A program made the position numbers and the translations under genes. 64,000 bases of DNA from JANYLB01 sp963837715 (GTDB lineage: Bacteria > Actinomycetota > Acidimicrobiia > IMCC26256 > JANYLB01), in contig CAWIOF010000002.1 of NCBI GenBank assembly GCA_963837715.1, positions 124,001 through 188,000 on the forward strand, given 5' to 3'. Numbering within the stretch: the stretch's first letter is position 1; each line of letters begins with the position of its first letter. The notes under the pieces are model-generated. The model searched no databases. It was given only the letters and a program-made list of their open reading frames with translations, and was not told where the DNA came from. Below are positions 7,781-16,615 of this stretch, in pieces.

Positions 7781-9262
7781 CTAGCGCGCGCCGTGGGCGA
7801 GACGGAGCGCGAGACCTGCGCGCCACTCACTTGTCCGTGCGTCTCCGGTCGTCCGGGAGGCCGCGACCCCTTGGGCCGCAGCCGGGACGGTCGGGCGCTC
7901 GGGCGAGAAGAGCCACGTCTGGAACAACCCGTCGAGCTGGCGCCCCGAGATGCGCTCCGCGGTATCGATGAACTGCGGAGTGGTGCCGTGTCGATCCTTG
8001 TTGGTGGAGGCCCAGACGCGCAGGAGCGCGAAGAACGAGGTGTCGCCAATCGTCTCCCGCAGGGCCTGCAGCGTCATCGCGCCTCGGAGGTACACCGGTT
8101 CGTCGAAGAGGTGGAGCGGCCCGGGATCGCCGATGGGGAGATCCCAGAACGGGTCGTCGGGCGGAGTCGAAGCCAGCGTCTCGGCGGCCACGATCCGAGG
8201 TGCGTCGACGAAGCCCTCATGTTCCAGCCAGAGCCATTCCGCGTAGGTCGCGAAGCCCTCGTTCAGCCAGATGTCCTGCCATCGGGCGAGGGCGACGCTG
8301 TCGCCGAACCACTGGTGGGCGAGCTCGTGGACCACGACGGCGTCGCCCTCACCGAGGATGAAGAAGATGTAGGAGTACACGGGTCGCGTCTGGTTCTCGA
8401 GCGCGAAGAAGATCCCGGGATGGTCGTCGACGATGGCCCCGGCGGCCTCGAAGGGATAGGGCCCGAAGCGGCTCTCGAGGACCGAAAGCATCTCGTCCTG
8501 GCGCGCCAATGACGGATTGGCGAACGCGGCGACGTCGGGGTCGACTGCATCGATGATGGGGAGGCCGCGCGCGGTGCGGCGAGCGTTCACCTGCCACTGG
8601 CCGATGTCGACGGTGGCGAGGTAGCTGGCCATCGGCGAACGTGCCTCCCACACGTGGGTCGTCCATCCGGCCGAGGAGGATGTGCCGACCGGGAGCCCGT
8701 TGGCGACGACGCCGTAGCCGACCGGGACCTTCACCCGAAAGGTGTACGTCGCCTTGTCGAGGGGATGGTCGTTGACCGGGAACCACGTGGCGGCGACCTC
8801 GGGTTGGCCCACCACGAGTGCTCCGTCGTCGGTGTGGAAGAACCCGCCTTCGCCGAGGGTGCTCTCGACGGTGGTGGGTGTGCCGTCGTAGTGGACGACG
8901 ATCGTGTAGTTCCGACCGTTCTCGAGGCGTGCGTGGGGAACGACGACGAGCTCGTGGGGGCCGCGCGACCACTGTGCGTCGTGGGTTCCGGGTGCGCGCG
9001 CCTCGTCGACGGTGATGCGTCGCACGGTCATGCCGACGAGGTCGAGGTTGAAGGAGGCCAGGTCCTGCGTCGCCCGGGCGGTGATCGTCGCGATGCCGCG
9101 GAGCTGGTCGGTGCCGGGGTCGTAGGTGACGGCGAGGTCGTAGTGGGCGACGTCGTAGCCACCGTTGCCGTAGTTCGGGAAGTAGGGATCGCCGAGGCCG
9201 GCCGCTCCGCAGCCGGCGAGGAGCCCGACGGTCACTGCCAGCGCCACGAACCGTTGCCGCAT
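7781..9262 (-). CDS. M1 family aminopeptidase-like zinc metallopeptidase, lipoprotein
   Basis: 493 residues. The signal MRQRFVALAVTVGLLAGC ends in a lipobox with Cys18. A beta-rich N-terminal domain (YDLAVTYDP) leads to the gluzincin core: HELAHQ at 312-317 binds zinc, and the third ligand is the Glu of NEGFATYAEW near 335. The exopeptidase GxMEN motif is replaced by FFALENQT, as in divergent M1 proteins. At under 500 residues it is much shorter than PepN (about 850) and lacks the large C-terminal helical domain. It is likely an extracytoplasmic peptidase. An in-frame GTG at 9268 is an alternative start two codons upstream. Confidence 0.9.
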   Translation of the reverse strand: MRQRFVALAVTVGLLAGCGAAGLGDPYFPNYGNGGYDVAHYDLAVTYDPGTDQLRGIATITARATQDLASFNLDLVGMTVRRITVDEARAPGTHDAQWSRGPHELVVVPHARLENGRNYTIVVHYDGTPTTVESTLGEGGFFHTDDGALVVGQPEVAATWFPVNDHPLDKATYTFRVKVPVGYGVVANGLPVGTSSSAGWTTHVWEARSPMASYLATVDIGQWQVNARRTARGLPIIDAVDPDVAAFANPSLARQDEMLSVLESRFGPYPFEAAGAIVDDHPGIFFALENQTRPVYSYIFFILGEGDAVVVHELAHQWFGDSVALARWQDIWLNEGFATYAEWLWLEHEGFVDAPRIVAAETLASTPPDDPFWDLPIGDPGPLHLFDEPVYLRGAMTLQALRETIGDTSFFALLRVWASTNKDRHGTTPQFIDTAERISGRQLDGLFQTWLFSPERPTVPAAAQGVAASRTTGDARTSEWRAGLALRLAHGAR

Positions 9263-9380
9263 GCCCACCCCCGGATTGCGTGCTCGTCAGTATGTCGTGC
9301 TCGCGGCAATCGCGAAACTCGGGCGGTGGGTGGTCTACGCTCCCCGGTCCGCCGCTCGTGACCCGACTCCCGGAGGCATC

Positions 9381-10608
9381 GTGGATCCAGTGAGTGCCGC
9401 CCTCGGTGAGGTGTTGCGGAGGAACGCCGACCTCCGCGACGGTCGCGTCGCCGACTACATCCCCGAGCTCGCCGCGCGCCGAGCCCGACGAGTTCGGGAT
9501 CGCGCTGGTGAGCGTGCTCGGCCGGGTCTACTCAGCCGGCGACGCGAGGCGGTCGTTCACCATCCAGTCGATCTCCAAGCCGTTCGTGTACGCGGTGGCA
9601 CTCTCGGAGCTCGGTCTCGACGACGTGGCGCGCCACGTCGGGTTCGAACCGAGCGGGGAGCCCTTCAACGCGATCAGCCTCGACGCGTCGACCGGTCGCC
9701 CCGCGAACCCGCTGATCAACGCAGGCGCGATCGTGGCGTCGTCCCTGATCCCGGGATCGTCGCCGGACGCGCGGTTCGAACGGATCCTCGACGCGCTGTC
9801 GGGGTTCGCCGGACGCCCGCTGGCGGTCGACGAGGCCGTGTTCCGTTCCGAAGCCGAGACCGGCAACCGGAATCGGGCGCTGGCGTACCTGGCGTCGTCG
9901 GCCGGCGTCCTTCCCGGGTCGGTCGAAGACGCGGTGCAGGTGTACTTCCGGCAGTGTTCGGTGCTCGTCACGACCGAAGATGTCGCGGTCATGGCCGCGA
10001 CGCTCGCCAACGGCGGGATCAACCCGGTGACGGATCGGCGGGTGATCGACGAAGACGTCGCGCGGTCGACGATGTCGGTCATGGCGACCTGTGGGATGTA
10101 CGACGACAGCGGCGAGTGGATGGTTCGGGTCGGGCTCCCGGCGAAGAGTGGGGTCGGCGGCGGGATCGCCGCGGTGCGGCCGTCGGAGTTCGGCATCGGC
10201 GTCTACAGCCCCCGGCTCGACGAGCGGGGCAACAGCACCCGTGGGATCGCCGTGCTCGAAGATCTGTCGAGTGCGTTCGGTCTGCATCTCCTCGCTCATC
10301 CGAGCGAACCTCGGTCACCGATCTTCGTCTCGGGGCGTCAGGCCGGCGAGAGCGTGCTGGAGCTGCGGGGAGAGATCGACTTCATCGCGGCCGAACAGGT
10401 CGTGCACCACATCCGGGAGCTTGCCGATGATCTCGGTCCCGGCGGTGGCACGGTGCGCATCGACCTCACGAGCGTCACGCGCGTGCGACCCGGCGCAGAG
10501 CGCATCCTCGCGGTGGTCGTCGCCGAGTTCGCCGGTCAGGGCGTCGATCTCCTCGTGATCGACCCGGCCGGCGTCGTGGTCGGCGACGGTTCGAGCGTCA
10601 GTGGGTGA
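9381..10608 (+). pseudogene. glsA: Glutaminase A with C-terminal STAS domain, frameshifted
   Basis: From GTG 9381 (GGAGG upstream) the frame reads GEVLRRNADLRDGRVADYIPELA, then must change by one base within 9471-9480 (GCCGCGCGCC) to continue EPDEFGIALVSVLGRVYSAGD. Downstream are the serine-beta-lactamase-like signatures of glutaminase: FTIQSISKPF (nucleophile Ser and Lys), NPLINAGAI, EAETGNRNRALAYL and KSGVGGGI. From about base 10330 the C-terminus is a STAS domain (ESVLELRGEIDF, TVRIDLTSVTRV). Glutaminase releases ammonia from glutamine. Removing one base would restore a protein of about 408 residues, so sequencing error is as likely as inactivation. Confidence 0.85.
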
Positions 10609-11011
10609 GGCCGAGCCCGTCTTGGCAGTGGGGGCCACCCCAGTGCTCGACGATCTTGCCGTCTCGCATCCGCAGGATCGCGGTGCCGTTGATCACCACC
10701 GGCTCGCCTGACGGCGCAACGTCGTAGAACGCGGTCCCGGTGTGGGTGCCGCGCACCGTCCAGTTCGAGACGATGAGGTCGTCGGACTCGATGAGCAGAT
10801 CGACCGAGAACACCATGTCGGGAAAGGCGCTGCTCACCTGGGTCCACCACTCCAGCTCGTGGCCCCGGATGTCGGTGCCGACGGCGTCGGGGTTGACCCG
10901 TTCGGTGACGTGGCTGTGGAAGTCGGGGGACCAGAACTCGAAGACGGCTTCCCGATCGCCCCGGGCCATGGCATCGCTGTAGGCACCGAGGATCGCAAGG
11001 TTCTCTGACAT
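10598..11011 (-). CDS. SnoaL-like / ester cyclase-type NTF2-fold protein
   Basis: 137 residues with an N-terminal ILGAYSDAMARGDREAVFEFWSPD helix pair, SHVTERVNPDAVG, and the strands VSNWTVRGTHTGTAFYDVAPSG and INGTAILRMRDGKIVEHWG. This is the SnoaL/ester-cyclase pattern of polyketide cyclase-like NTF2 folds. Many such proteins are small-molecule binding proteins without proven catalysis. CATGAT lies six bases before the ATG (rule noted elsewhere), suggesting a leaderless message. Its last 11 bases overlap the end of the glutaminase gene. Confidence 0.8.
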   Translation of the reverse strand: MSENLAILGAYSDAMARGDREAVFEFWSPDFHSHVTERVNPDAVGTDIRGHELEWWTQVSSAFPDMVFSVDLLIESDDLIVSNWTVRGTHTGTAFYDVAPSGEPVVINGTAILRMRDGKIVEHWGGPHCQDGLGLTH

Positions 11012-11029
11012 GGCGACATCATGCCGCGC

Positions 11030-11127
11030 TCAGAGCATGAAGAGCATCTCCTGGTAGGTCGCGAGCGGCCACGGGTCGTCGGCGATCAGCGAGCGCCCCG
11101 AGTCGGGAGTGTTCCGGTGCAGTGAAA
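11030..11127 (-). pseudogene. Possible glutamine synthetase III (GlnN) C-terminal remnant
   Basis: A short open stretch ends IADDPWPLATYQEMLFML before TGA at 11030-11032. That tail resembles the conserved W-P-x-P-T-Y-x-E-x-L-F end of type III glutamine synthetases. There is an in-frame stop about 32 codons upstream and no normal start codon, so it cannot be a whole gene. It sits directly after the RNA methyltransferase stop. Resemblance is from memory and the stretch is short. Confidence 0.35.
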
Positions 11128-11131
11128 CGGT

Positions 11132-12310
11132 TCAGCGATCGAAGACGCTCACGACCTCGACGTGGGCCGTATGGGGGAAGAGGTCGATCGGGGTTGCCAC
11201 CGACAGCTCGTAGCCCGCACGACGGAGCAACCGGGCGTCGCGACCGAGGCTCGGGGCGTCGCAGCTCACGAGGACCACCCGACGGGCCCCGCTCGCGGCG
11301 ACCACCTCGACGCCCCGCCGATCCAAGCCCGCACGACTGGGGTCGGCGACGACGAGGTCGCTCTTCGGGGCCTTCCACCGGGTGACGTCGCCGCGGACCG
11401 ACGACACGTCGAGCCGGCGGAGATTCACTCGCGCGTCGGCGACGGCGGTCCGGTCACTCTCGACCGCCACCACCGTCCAGCCCCGAGCGGCGAGCAGACC
11501 TGCGAACACCCCGACACCACTGTAGAGATCGAGCGCGGTTCCGGCCGGCGTGATCCCGTCGGCGGCGTCGATGACCGCGGTGGCGAGCGCGTCGACGCCG
11601 TCGGCGCGGGTCTGGAAGAACGATCCCGCCGAGATCCGCCACTCCCGTCCAGCCGCGATCTCGGTGATGTGGTCACGACGGACGTCGGCGGGAACATCGA
11701 CCGCAGCACCGGCCGGCGTCGGTCGCACGAGCCGCTCCCCGGTTCTCGCTCCGCATCGCAGGAGCGCGTCGGTGGCCTCGCCGAACTCACCGTCGACGAT
11801 GAGCTCGACGAGCAACGGATGCGCGACGAGACACTCGTCGACCGGTACGACCCGGTGCGAACGGTACCGGCGGTAGCCGGCGCGCCCCTTCGTGATCGCC
11901 GCGTGCACCGTCGTTCGGAATCCGGTGTCGGGCAGCTCGACTGTGGGCCGGAGCAGATCCGGGGTGGTTCCGTCGGGGAGCTCCAGGGCACGGGCAACGA
12001 TTCTGCGCTTGTACGAGCGCTGCGCGGCGAGGTCGATGTGCTGCCACTGGCACGCGCCGCAGCCGTTCGTGACTTCCGGACACGGTGGGTCGACCCGGTT
12101 CGGCGACGGTTCGATGAGCTCGACGACCCGCGTGTGGACGATCCCGCGGCGGCGAGCGAGCGCCTTCACCCGGACGCGTTCGCCCGGGATCGCGCCGGGG
12201 ATGGAGACGACCTGCCCGTCGCGGTCCTGAGCCACGGCGTCGCCGCGGGGTCCGAACTCGCCGGGCACGAGCTCGAATTCGCTCGTGCTCCGGGACAGGT
12301 GATCGGCCAT
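11132..12310 (-). CDS. RumA/TrmA-type 23S rRNA (uracil-5-)-methyltransferase with TRAM domain
   Basis: 392 residues. An N-terminal TRAM domain (residues about 8-68) precedes an iron-sulfur cluster site: Cys77, Cys84 and Cys87 in CPEVTNGCGAC, with Cys160 as the likely fourth ligand. SAM motif I is LDLYSGVGVFAGLLA. The catalytic Cys350 is in VLVSCDAPSLGRD, and the general base Glu sits in PHTAHVEVV. This is the RlmD/RlmC pattern for 5-methyluridine formation in 23S rRNA; which uridine is modified cannot be said. The start ATG 12310 is set by where the TRAM domain begins. The gene is divergent from the PAS gene 47 bases away. Confidence 0.9.
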   Translation of the reverse strand: MADHLSRSTSEFELVPGEFGPRGDAVAQDRDGQVVSIPGAIPGERVRVKALARRRGIVHTRVVELIEPSPNRVDPPCPEVTNGCGACQWQHIDLAAQRSYKRRIVARALELPDGTTPDLLRPTVELPDTGFRTTVHAAITKGRAGYRRYRSHRVVPVDECLVAHPLLVELIVDGEFGEATDALLRCGARTGERLVRPTPAGAAVDVPADVRRDHITEIAAGREWRISAGSFFQTRADGVDALATAVIDAADGITPAGTALDLYSGVGVFAGLLAARGWTVVAVESDRTAVADARVNLRRLDVSSVRGDVTRWKAPKSDLVVADPSRAGLDRRGVEVVAASGARRVVLVSCDAPSLGRDARLLRRAGYELSVATPIDLFPHTAHVEVVSVFDR

Positions 12311-12357
12311 GGACCCGACATTGGCACTGCGGAGGCCGGTGCGGCAACGATGGGCCC

Positions 12358-12792
12358 GTGACGGCTGATCCCCTCGGCACCCCCGGCGCGCCCAAGAGCC
12401 TCCCGTTGATCCTGGCGCGCGAGCTCGCGTCGAACCTGGCGACGCCGATGTTCCTGCTCGATCCGGGCGGGATGCTGGTCTTCTACAACGATGCCGCCGC
12501 GCTGCTGCTCGGGAAGCCGTTCGCAGAGCTCGGAGAGATCCCCTCCGGGGAGTTCGGTGCCGCGTTGCAGATGACGACGCCCGAGGGCGAGGCGATCCGT
12601 CGACGCGACTCGCCCGCCGGCGTGGCGTTCTTCGAGCACCGCCCCGCACACGCCACGTGCATGGCGACCGGCTACGACGGCGTGCGCCACCGGTTCGAGG
12701 CGACCGCGTATCCGCTGTTCGGCGCGGAAGGTGAGATGCACGGGGTCGTCTCCGTGTTCTGGGAGCCTCGTCCGGGCGAACCCGCGCTCTGA
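12358..12792 (+). CDS. PAS domain protein
   Basis: 144 residues forming a single PAS domain: LILARELASNLATPMFLLDPGG, then VFYNDAAALLLGKPFAEL, then RRFEATAYPLFG-type strands and GVVSVFWEP at the end. No kinase, cyclase or DNA-binding region is attached, so it is a stand-alone sensor or binding domain. AACGAT ends six bases before the GTG start at 12358, compatible with leaderless transcription. Its TGA overlaps the ATG of the metallo-beta-lactamase-fold gene (ATGA), so they are coupled. Confidence 0.8.
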   Translation: MTADPLGTPGAPKSLPLILARELASNLATPMFLLDPGGMLVFYNDAAALLLGKPFAELGEIPSGEFGAALQMTTPEGEAIRRRDSPAGVAFFEHRPAHATCMATGYDGVRHRFEATAYPLFGAEGEMHGVVSVFWEPRPGEPAL

Positions 12793-13670
12793 TGCTCGCG
12801 CGCGTCTGGGGGTGTCGCGGGTCGATCGCGGCGCCGGGGTCCGACACCCTCCGGTACGGCGGGAACACCTCGTGCGTCGAGGTCCGCCTGGCGAGCGGCC
12901 ACACGCTCGTGCTCGACGCCGGAACGGGCATGCGATCGCTCGGGGTGGTCATGGCGGGGGAGCCCCACACCGAAGTCCACCTGCTGCTCACCCATCTCCA
13001 CCTTGATCACCTCCAGGGTCTCGGCTTCTTCCGGCCGCTCTTCACCCCCGATCTCGACATCCACATCTGGGGACCGACCTCGCCGGTGCAGCACCTGTCG
13101 GAGCGCATCGCCATGTATCTCTCGCCACCGCTGTTCCCCGTCCGCCTCGAAGACATCCCGTCGCGCGTCACGTTCCACGACGCGCCTGCTGAACCGATCG
13201 AGATCGGATCTGCCACCATCCGGGCCGCGAAGGTCACGCATCAGGGGCCCACCGTCGGCTATCGGATCGAAGAGGGTGGTCGAACCCTCGTCTACCTCCC
13301 CGATCACGAGCCGGCACTGGGTTCCGACCTCTCGACGGTACCGGCGTCGTGGATCAGTGGACACGACATCGCCCGGGGGGCCGACGTGCTGCTCCACGAC
13401 GCCCAGTACCGGGATCACGAGTACCCGAACCACGTGGGGTGGGGTCACTCGGGGGTCGCGGCCACAATGGAGTTCGCCCGCAAGGCCGACGTCGACACGG
13501 TCGTGCTGTTCCACCACGATCCGTACCACACCGACGACGAGCTCGAGCAGCTCCTCACCGAAGCCCACGGGCACTGGCCCGGACACGCGGACCAGGTGTG
13601 TCTCGCCCACGAGGGCATGACCATCGCGCTCGGCGCCGACGGCATCAGTCGCTCGCGAGACGACAGCTAG
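12792..13670 (+). CDS. Metallo-beta-lactamase fold hydrolase
   Basis: 292 residues beginning MLARVWGCRGSIAAPG, a start shared with phosphodiesterase-like MBL proteins linked to PAS and signalling domains. The metal site is THLHLDHLQG (residues 67-75); further ligands are expected in KVTHQGPTVGY, HDAQYRDHEYP and VLFHHDP. The pattern is closest to RNase Z/phosphodiesterase-like MBL proteins rather than beta-lactamases. The 4-base overlap with the PAS gene suggests that the PAS protein regulates or accompanies this enzyme, perhaps in a nucleotide-signalling role; that is inference. Confidence 0.85.
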   Translation: MLARVWGCRGSIAAPGSDTLRYGGNTSCVEVRLASGHTLVLDAGTGMRSLGVVMAGEPHTEVHLLLTHLHLDHLQGLGFFRPLFTPDLDIHIWGPTSPVQHLSERIAMYLSPPLFPVRLEDIPSRVTFHDAPAEPIEIGSATIRAAKVTHQGPTVGYRIEEGGRTLVYLPDHEPALGSDLSTVPASWISGHDIARGADVLLHDAQYRDHEYPNHVGWGHSGVAATMEFARKADVDTVVLFHHDPYHTDDELEQLLTEAHGHWPGHADQVCLAHEGMTIALGADGISRSRDDS

Positions 13671-13673
13671 CCT
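13668..13673 (+). promoter_or_regulatory. Leaderless -10 box TAGCCT before the kinase gene
   Basis: TAGCCT is followed by six bases and the GTG at 13680. It overlaps the stop codon of the preceding gene (TAG). No Shine-Dalgarno sequence is present. Confidence 0.5.
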
Positions 13674-13679
13674 TCCCGC

Positions 13680-15218
13680 GTGGCGCACGCGATCGGGATC
13701 GACGTCGGCACGACCAACGTCAAGGTCGCGCTCGTGGCCGACGACGGCACACTCGTCACCTCGACCGCGCGGCCGCTCGCCTACTTCCGCTCGGGAATCG
13801 TCGCCGAGCAGGACGCGAACGCGACGTGGGAGCAGGTCCGCGACGCAGTCCGAGAGCTGACGGCGACCGAGCCCGCGGCCGCCGGAGACGTCGTCGCGCT
13901 CGGCGTGTGCAGCCAGTACTCCTCGATCGTCCCCGTCGACCCCAGTGGTCGCGCGATCGCACCGATGATCCTCTACTGGGATCATCGCGGTACCGCTGTG
14001 TCGCACGAGATCATGCAACGACACCCCGATGCGTTCGCGGTGTTCGTCGAGCACCACGGCATCCCGCCGATGGGTGGTGGCCTCTCGCTCGGGCACATCC
14101 TGTCGGTCCAGCACGACCAGCCCGCGGTCCACGCGGCAACCTCCGCGTACCTCGAGCTCATGGACTTCGTGACGGCCCGACTCACCGGGACGATCTGTGC
14201 GACGCAATGCACGATGTTCATGGCGCAGGTCTGCGACAACCGCACAGTCGGGACCACCGGATACGACCCCGAGCTGGTGCGGCTCTCCGGGGTCGACCCC
14301 TCGAAGCTCCCGCCGCTGGTCGAGATCGACGGGGTGGTCGGCGAGCTCCTTCCCGCGGTTGCGGCCGAGCTCGGCCTCCCGGTCGGCGTCGAGGTGCGGG
14401 CAGCGATGAACGACAGTCAGGCCGGCGCGCTCGCTTCAGGCGCGTTGGAGCCCGGGCGTGGCGGCCTTGCGATCGGCACGACCGCAGTGCTGCTCGACAC
14501 GGTCGACGGCAAGCGTACGGATCTCGACGCCGAGTTGGTCTCGATGCCCGCGCCGATCCCCGGGCGCTACCTGGCGATGGCCGAGAACGGGATCGCGGGC
14601 AAGGCCGTCGAGCACGTGCTCACCAACGTGTTGTGTGCCGACGACGTCTTCGGAAGGGTGAGCGATCCCTTCGCCGCGTTGGACGCTGCGGTCGCCGCAT
14701 CGCCGCCCGGGAGCAACGGCGTGCTCTTCCTGCCCTGGCTGACCGGATCCATGGCTCCGTCGGCGAGCTCGAAGATGCGTGGCGCGTTCCTCAACCTGTC
14801 ACTCGACTCGAGTCGCGTCGACGCGGTGCGGGCGATGATCGAGGGGACTGCCCACAACCTACGGTGGCTGTTGCCGTCGGTCGAGGCGTTCACGGGGAAT
14901 CGCATCGACGAGATCGCGTTCTTCGGTGGCGGGGCCCGCTCCGAGGCCTGGGCCCAGGTGCTCGCCGATGTGCTCGACCGTCCCGTGCGACCGCTCGACC
15001 GACCCGACCGCGCCGTTGCTCGCGCGGTCGCGTTGGCCGCGGCACGCGGTTCCGACGCTCGCGTGGCGATCCCGACCCGCGGCGCGTACGAGCCGCGCCC
15101 CGAGCACCGGGGTCGCTACGACGCGATGCACGAGCAGTTCGTGGCCGCGTTCGCCGCGCTGCTCCCCGTTTCCCGCGCCCTCAACAGGTCGCGGGCACCG
15201 GATCAGGACGCGTCGTAG
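13680..15218 (+). CDS. FGGY-family carbohydrate kinase (xylulokinase-like)
   Basis: 512 residues. Phosphate-1 motif IGIDVGTTNVKVALV opens the N-terminal ASKHA domain. SQYSSIVPVDPSGR and ILYWDHRG give the substrate-domain pattern, DFVTARLTG follows, and the C-terminal signature is GGGARSEAWAQVLADVLDRPV with the adenosine motif. It would phosphorylate a pentose, hexose or polyol with ATP; the sugar is not fixed by sequence and no isomerase or transporter is adjacent. Start GTG 13680 is supported by the -10 box just upstream and by family length (about 500). Confidence 0.88.
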   Translation: MAHAIGIDVGTTNVKVALVADDGTLVTSTARPLAYFRSGIVAEQDANATWEQVRDAVRELTATEPAAAGDVVALGVCSQYSSIVPVDPSGRAIAPMILYWDHRGTAVSHEIMQRHPDAFAVFVEHHGIPPMGGGLSLGHILSVQHDQPAVHAATSAYLELMDFVTARLTGTICATQCTMFMAQVCDNRTVGTTGYDPELVRLSGVDPSKLPPLVEIDGVVGELLPAVAAELGLPVGVEVRAAMNDSQAGALASGALEPGRGGLAIGTTAVLLDTVDGKRTDLDAELVSMPAPIPGRYLAMAENGIAGKAVEHVLTNVLCADDVFGRVSDPFAALDAAVAASPPGSNGVLFLPWLTGSMAPSASSKMRGAFLNLSLDSSRVDAVRAMIEGTAHNLRWLLPSVEAFTGNRIDEIAFFGGGARSEAWAQVLADVLDRPVRPLDRPDRAVARAVALAAARGSDARVAIPTRGAYEPRPEHRGRYDAMHEQFVAAFAALLPVSRALNRSRAPDQDAS

Positions 15219-15315
15219 GAGATCTCCACGATGGAACCGTCGGGTTCGGCGATCTTCACGCCGACAGAGTCGTCGGTGATCTCGAACCGTCAGCGCCCAG
15301 GTGACCGATCAGCAC
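15203..15315 (-). pseudogene. Small unknown gene, frameshifted; leaderless start
   Basis: GTG at 15313-15315 opens LIGHLGADG. After one frame change near 15285 the sequence continues FEITDDSVGVKIAEPDG and then SIVEISYDAS to TGA at 15203. Rejoined, this is about 38 residues. The two halves read as one acidic beta-rich peptide, and the start has TATCGT exactly six bases upstream, like many genes here. I do not recognise it; the end resembles the last strand of a VOC-type domain. It lies between the acyl-CoA dehydrogenase and the kinase tail, which it overlaps by 16 bases. Confidence 0.4.
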
Positions 15316-15321
15316 CTGCTC

Positions 15322-15327
15322 ACGATA
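15322..15327 (-). promoter_or_regulatory. Leaderless -10 box TATCGT for the small gene
   Basis: On the minus strand TATCGT is followed by GAGCAG and then GTG at 15315-15313. Same geometry as the boxes before 1663, 13680 and 60610. Confidence 0.4.
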
Positions 15328-15341
15328 CCGACCGACCGCTC

Positions 15342-16440
15342 TCAGCGCGGGAGACCGAGCACGCGCTCGGCGAGGATGTTGCGCAGGATGTTCGAGGTCC
15401 CGCCCATGATCGTGTACGCCGGCGCGTAGGCGATGCCCTGCGTGACGGGATCCCACAAGGTGGCTTCCATGCCGAGGACCGCGGCAACGAATTCGGCGAC
15501 CTCGATCTCGTGCTCGGTGCAGAAGCACTTCGTGGCCGCGCTGAAGCCTTTTGGCGCCTGCCCGAGCACCTCGCGGAGCACGAGGAGCCGACCGAGCCGG
15601 TACCCGGTCTCGAGGTGCGCGATCCGTTGGCGTGTGAGCGGATCGGCGCGATCCGCGCGTGCCGAACGCGAGCTCGTAGAGGGCACGGTTCGACACGAGT
15701 CGGTCGATCCCGCCGCGTTCGTGTTCGAGCTGGCGCATGGTCTGCTTGAACGCGGCGCCTTCGGTACCGACGAGGTTGTCGAACGGTACGCGCACGTCTT
15801 CGAAGTAGACCTCGCAGAAGTGGCGGCTCCCGGTCAGGTCGGTGATCGGTCTCACCTCGATACCCGGGGTGTCCATCGGCACGATGATCTCGCTGATTCC
15901 GGCGTGCGGCGGTCCGTCGCGACGGGTGCGGCAGATCAGATAGCAGAAGTCGGCGACGGCGCCGAAGCTCGTCCAGATCTTCTGGCCGTTGATGACCCAC
16001 TCGTTCCCGTCGCGCTCGGCGCTCGTCTGCAGGCCGGCAAGATCGCTTCCGGCATCGGGCTCGCTCATCCCGATGCACCATGTCGTCTCACCCGACAGGA
16101 TCCCGGGGAGGAACGCCTCCTGTTGGTCGGGGCGCCCGTAGTTGATCAGCGTCGGACCCATCTGGCGGTCGGCGAACCACATCGCGCCGATGGGTGCACC
16201 CGCGGCGATCAGCTCCTCACCCACGATGAGGCGCTCGATCGGAGGGCGGCCCTGACCTCCCACCGACTCGGGCCAACTCATCCCGATCCAGCCGCGCGCC
16301 GCGAGCTCACGCGCGAACTCCTTCGAGTACCCGTTGATCCAGCTGTCGGCATGCCGTCCGAACCGTTCCACCGCCGACGCCGCGACGGCCCGAGCCTGCG
16401 CTCGCAGTGCAACGTGCTCGGGTGACCAGGTGAACTCCAC
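15342..16440 (-). pseudogene. Acyl-CoA dehydrogenase, frameshifted
   Basis: The N-terminal frame from 16440 reads MEFTWSPEHVALRAQARA and carries the ACAD signatures WCIGMSEPDAGSDLAGLQT and WVINGQKIWTSF, then GSRHFCEVYFEDVRVPFDNLVG. It shifts by one base between about 15655 and 15666 in a GGCACGCGCGGATCGCG stretch. The C-terminal frame continues DPLTRQRIAHLETGY, then FCTEHEIEVAEF and YTIMGGTSNILRNILAERVLGLPR, the FAD-contacting end. Rejoined length is about 365 residues, normal for the family. It would oxidise an acyl-CoA and pass electrons to ETF. Whether the break is real needs reads. Confidence 0.88.
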
Positions 16441-16555
16441 TGTGTCCTGACTCCGCTGCCTGGATCGAACCCGCGCATGATGGCAGTCCTCGGGTGCCGA
16501 TCACACCTCCGGCGGGTCGTTTTCGGCTGCCGGCGGCGAGAAGTTGGATCTCGGA

Positions 16556-16582
16556 GGTTCGACGGCTCGACGATCGGGGTAT
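16556..16582 (+). promoter_or_regulatory. Possible stress-sigma (SigB-like) promoter for the CsbD gene
   Basis: GGTTC at 16556-16560 and GGGTAT at 16577-16582 are separated by 16 bases. The hexamers match the SigB-type -35 GGTT(T/C) and -10 GGGTA(T/A). CsbD in Bacillus is named for SigmaB control, so the context fits. Spacing is slightly long, and no experiment supports it here. Confidence 0.4.
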
Positions 16583-16615
16583 GGCTCTTCCGACGTATTC
16601 AGAAGGAAGGACAGC

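Noticed and set aside
11132..12991. Extension of the RNA methyltransferase beyond ATG 12310
   Set aside because: The added part is antisense to the PAS and metallo-beta-lactamase genes and has no similarity to the TRAM family start.
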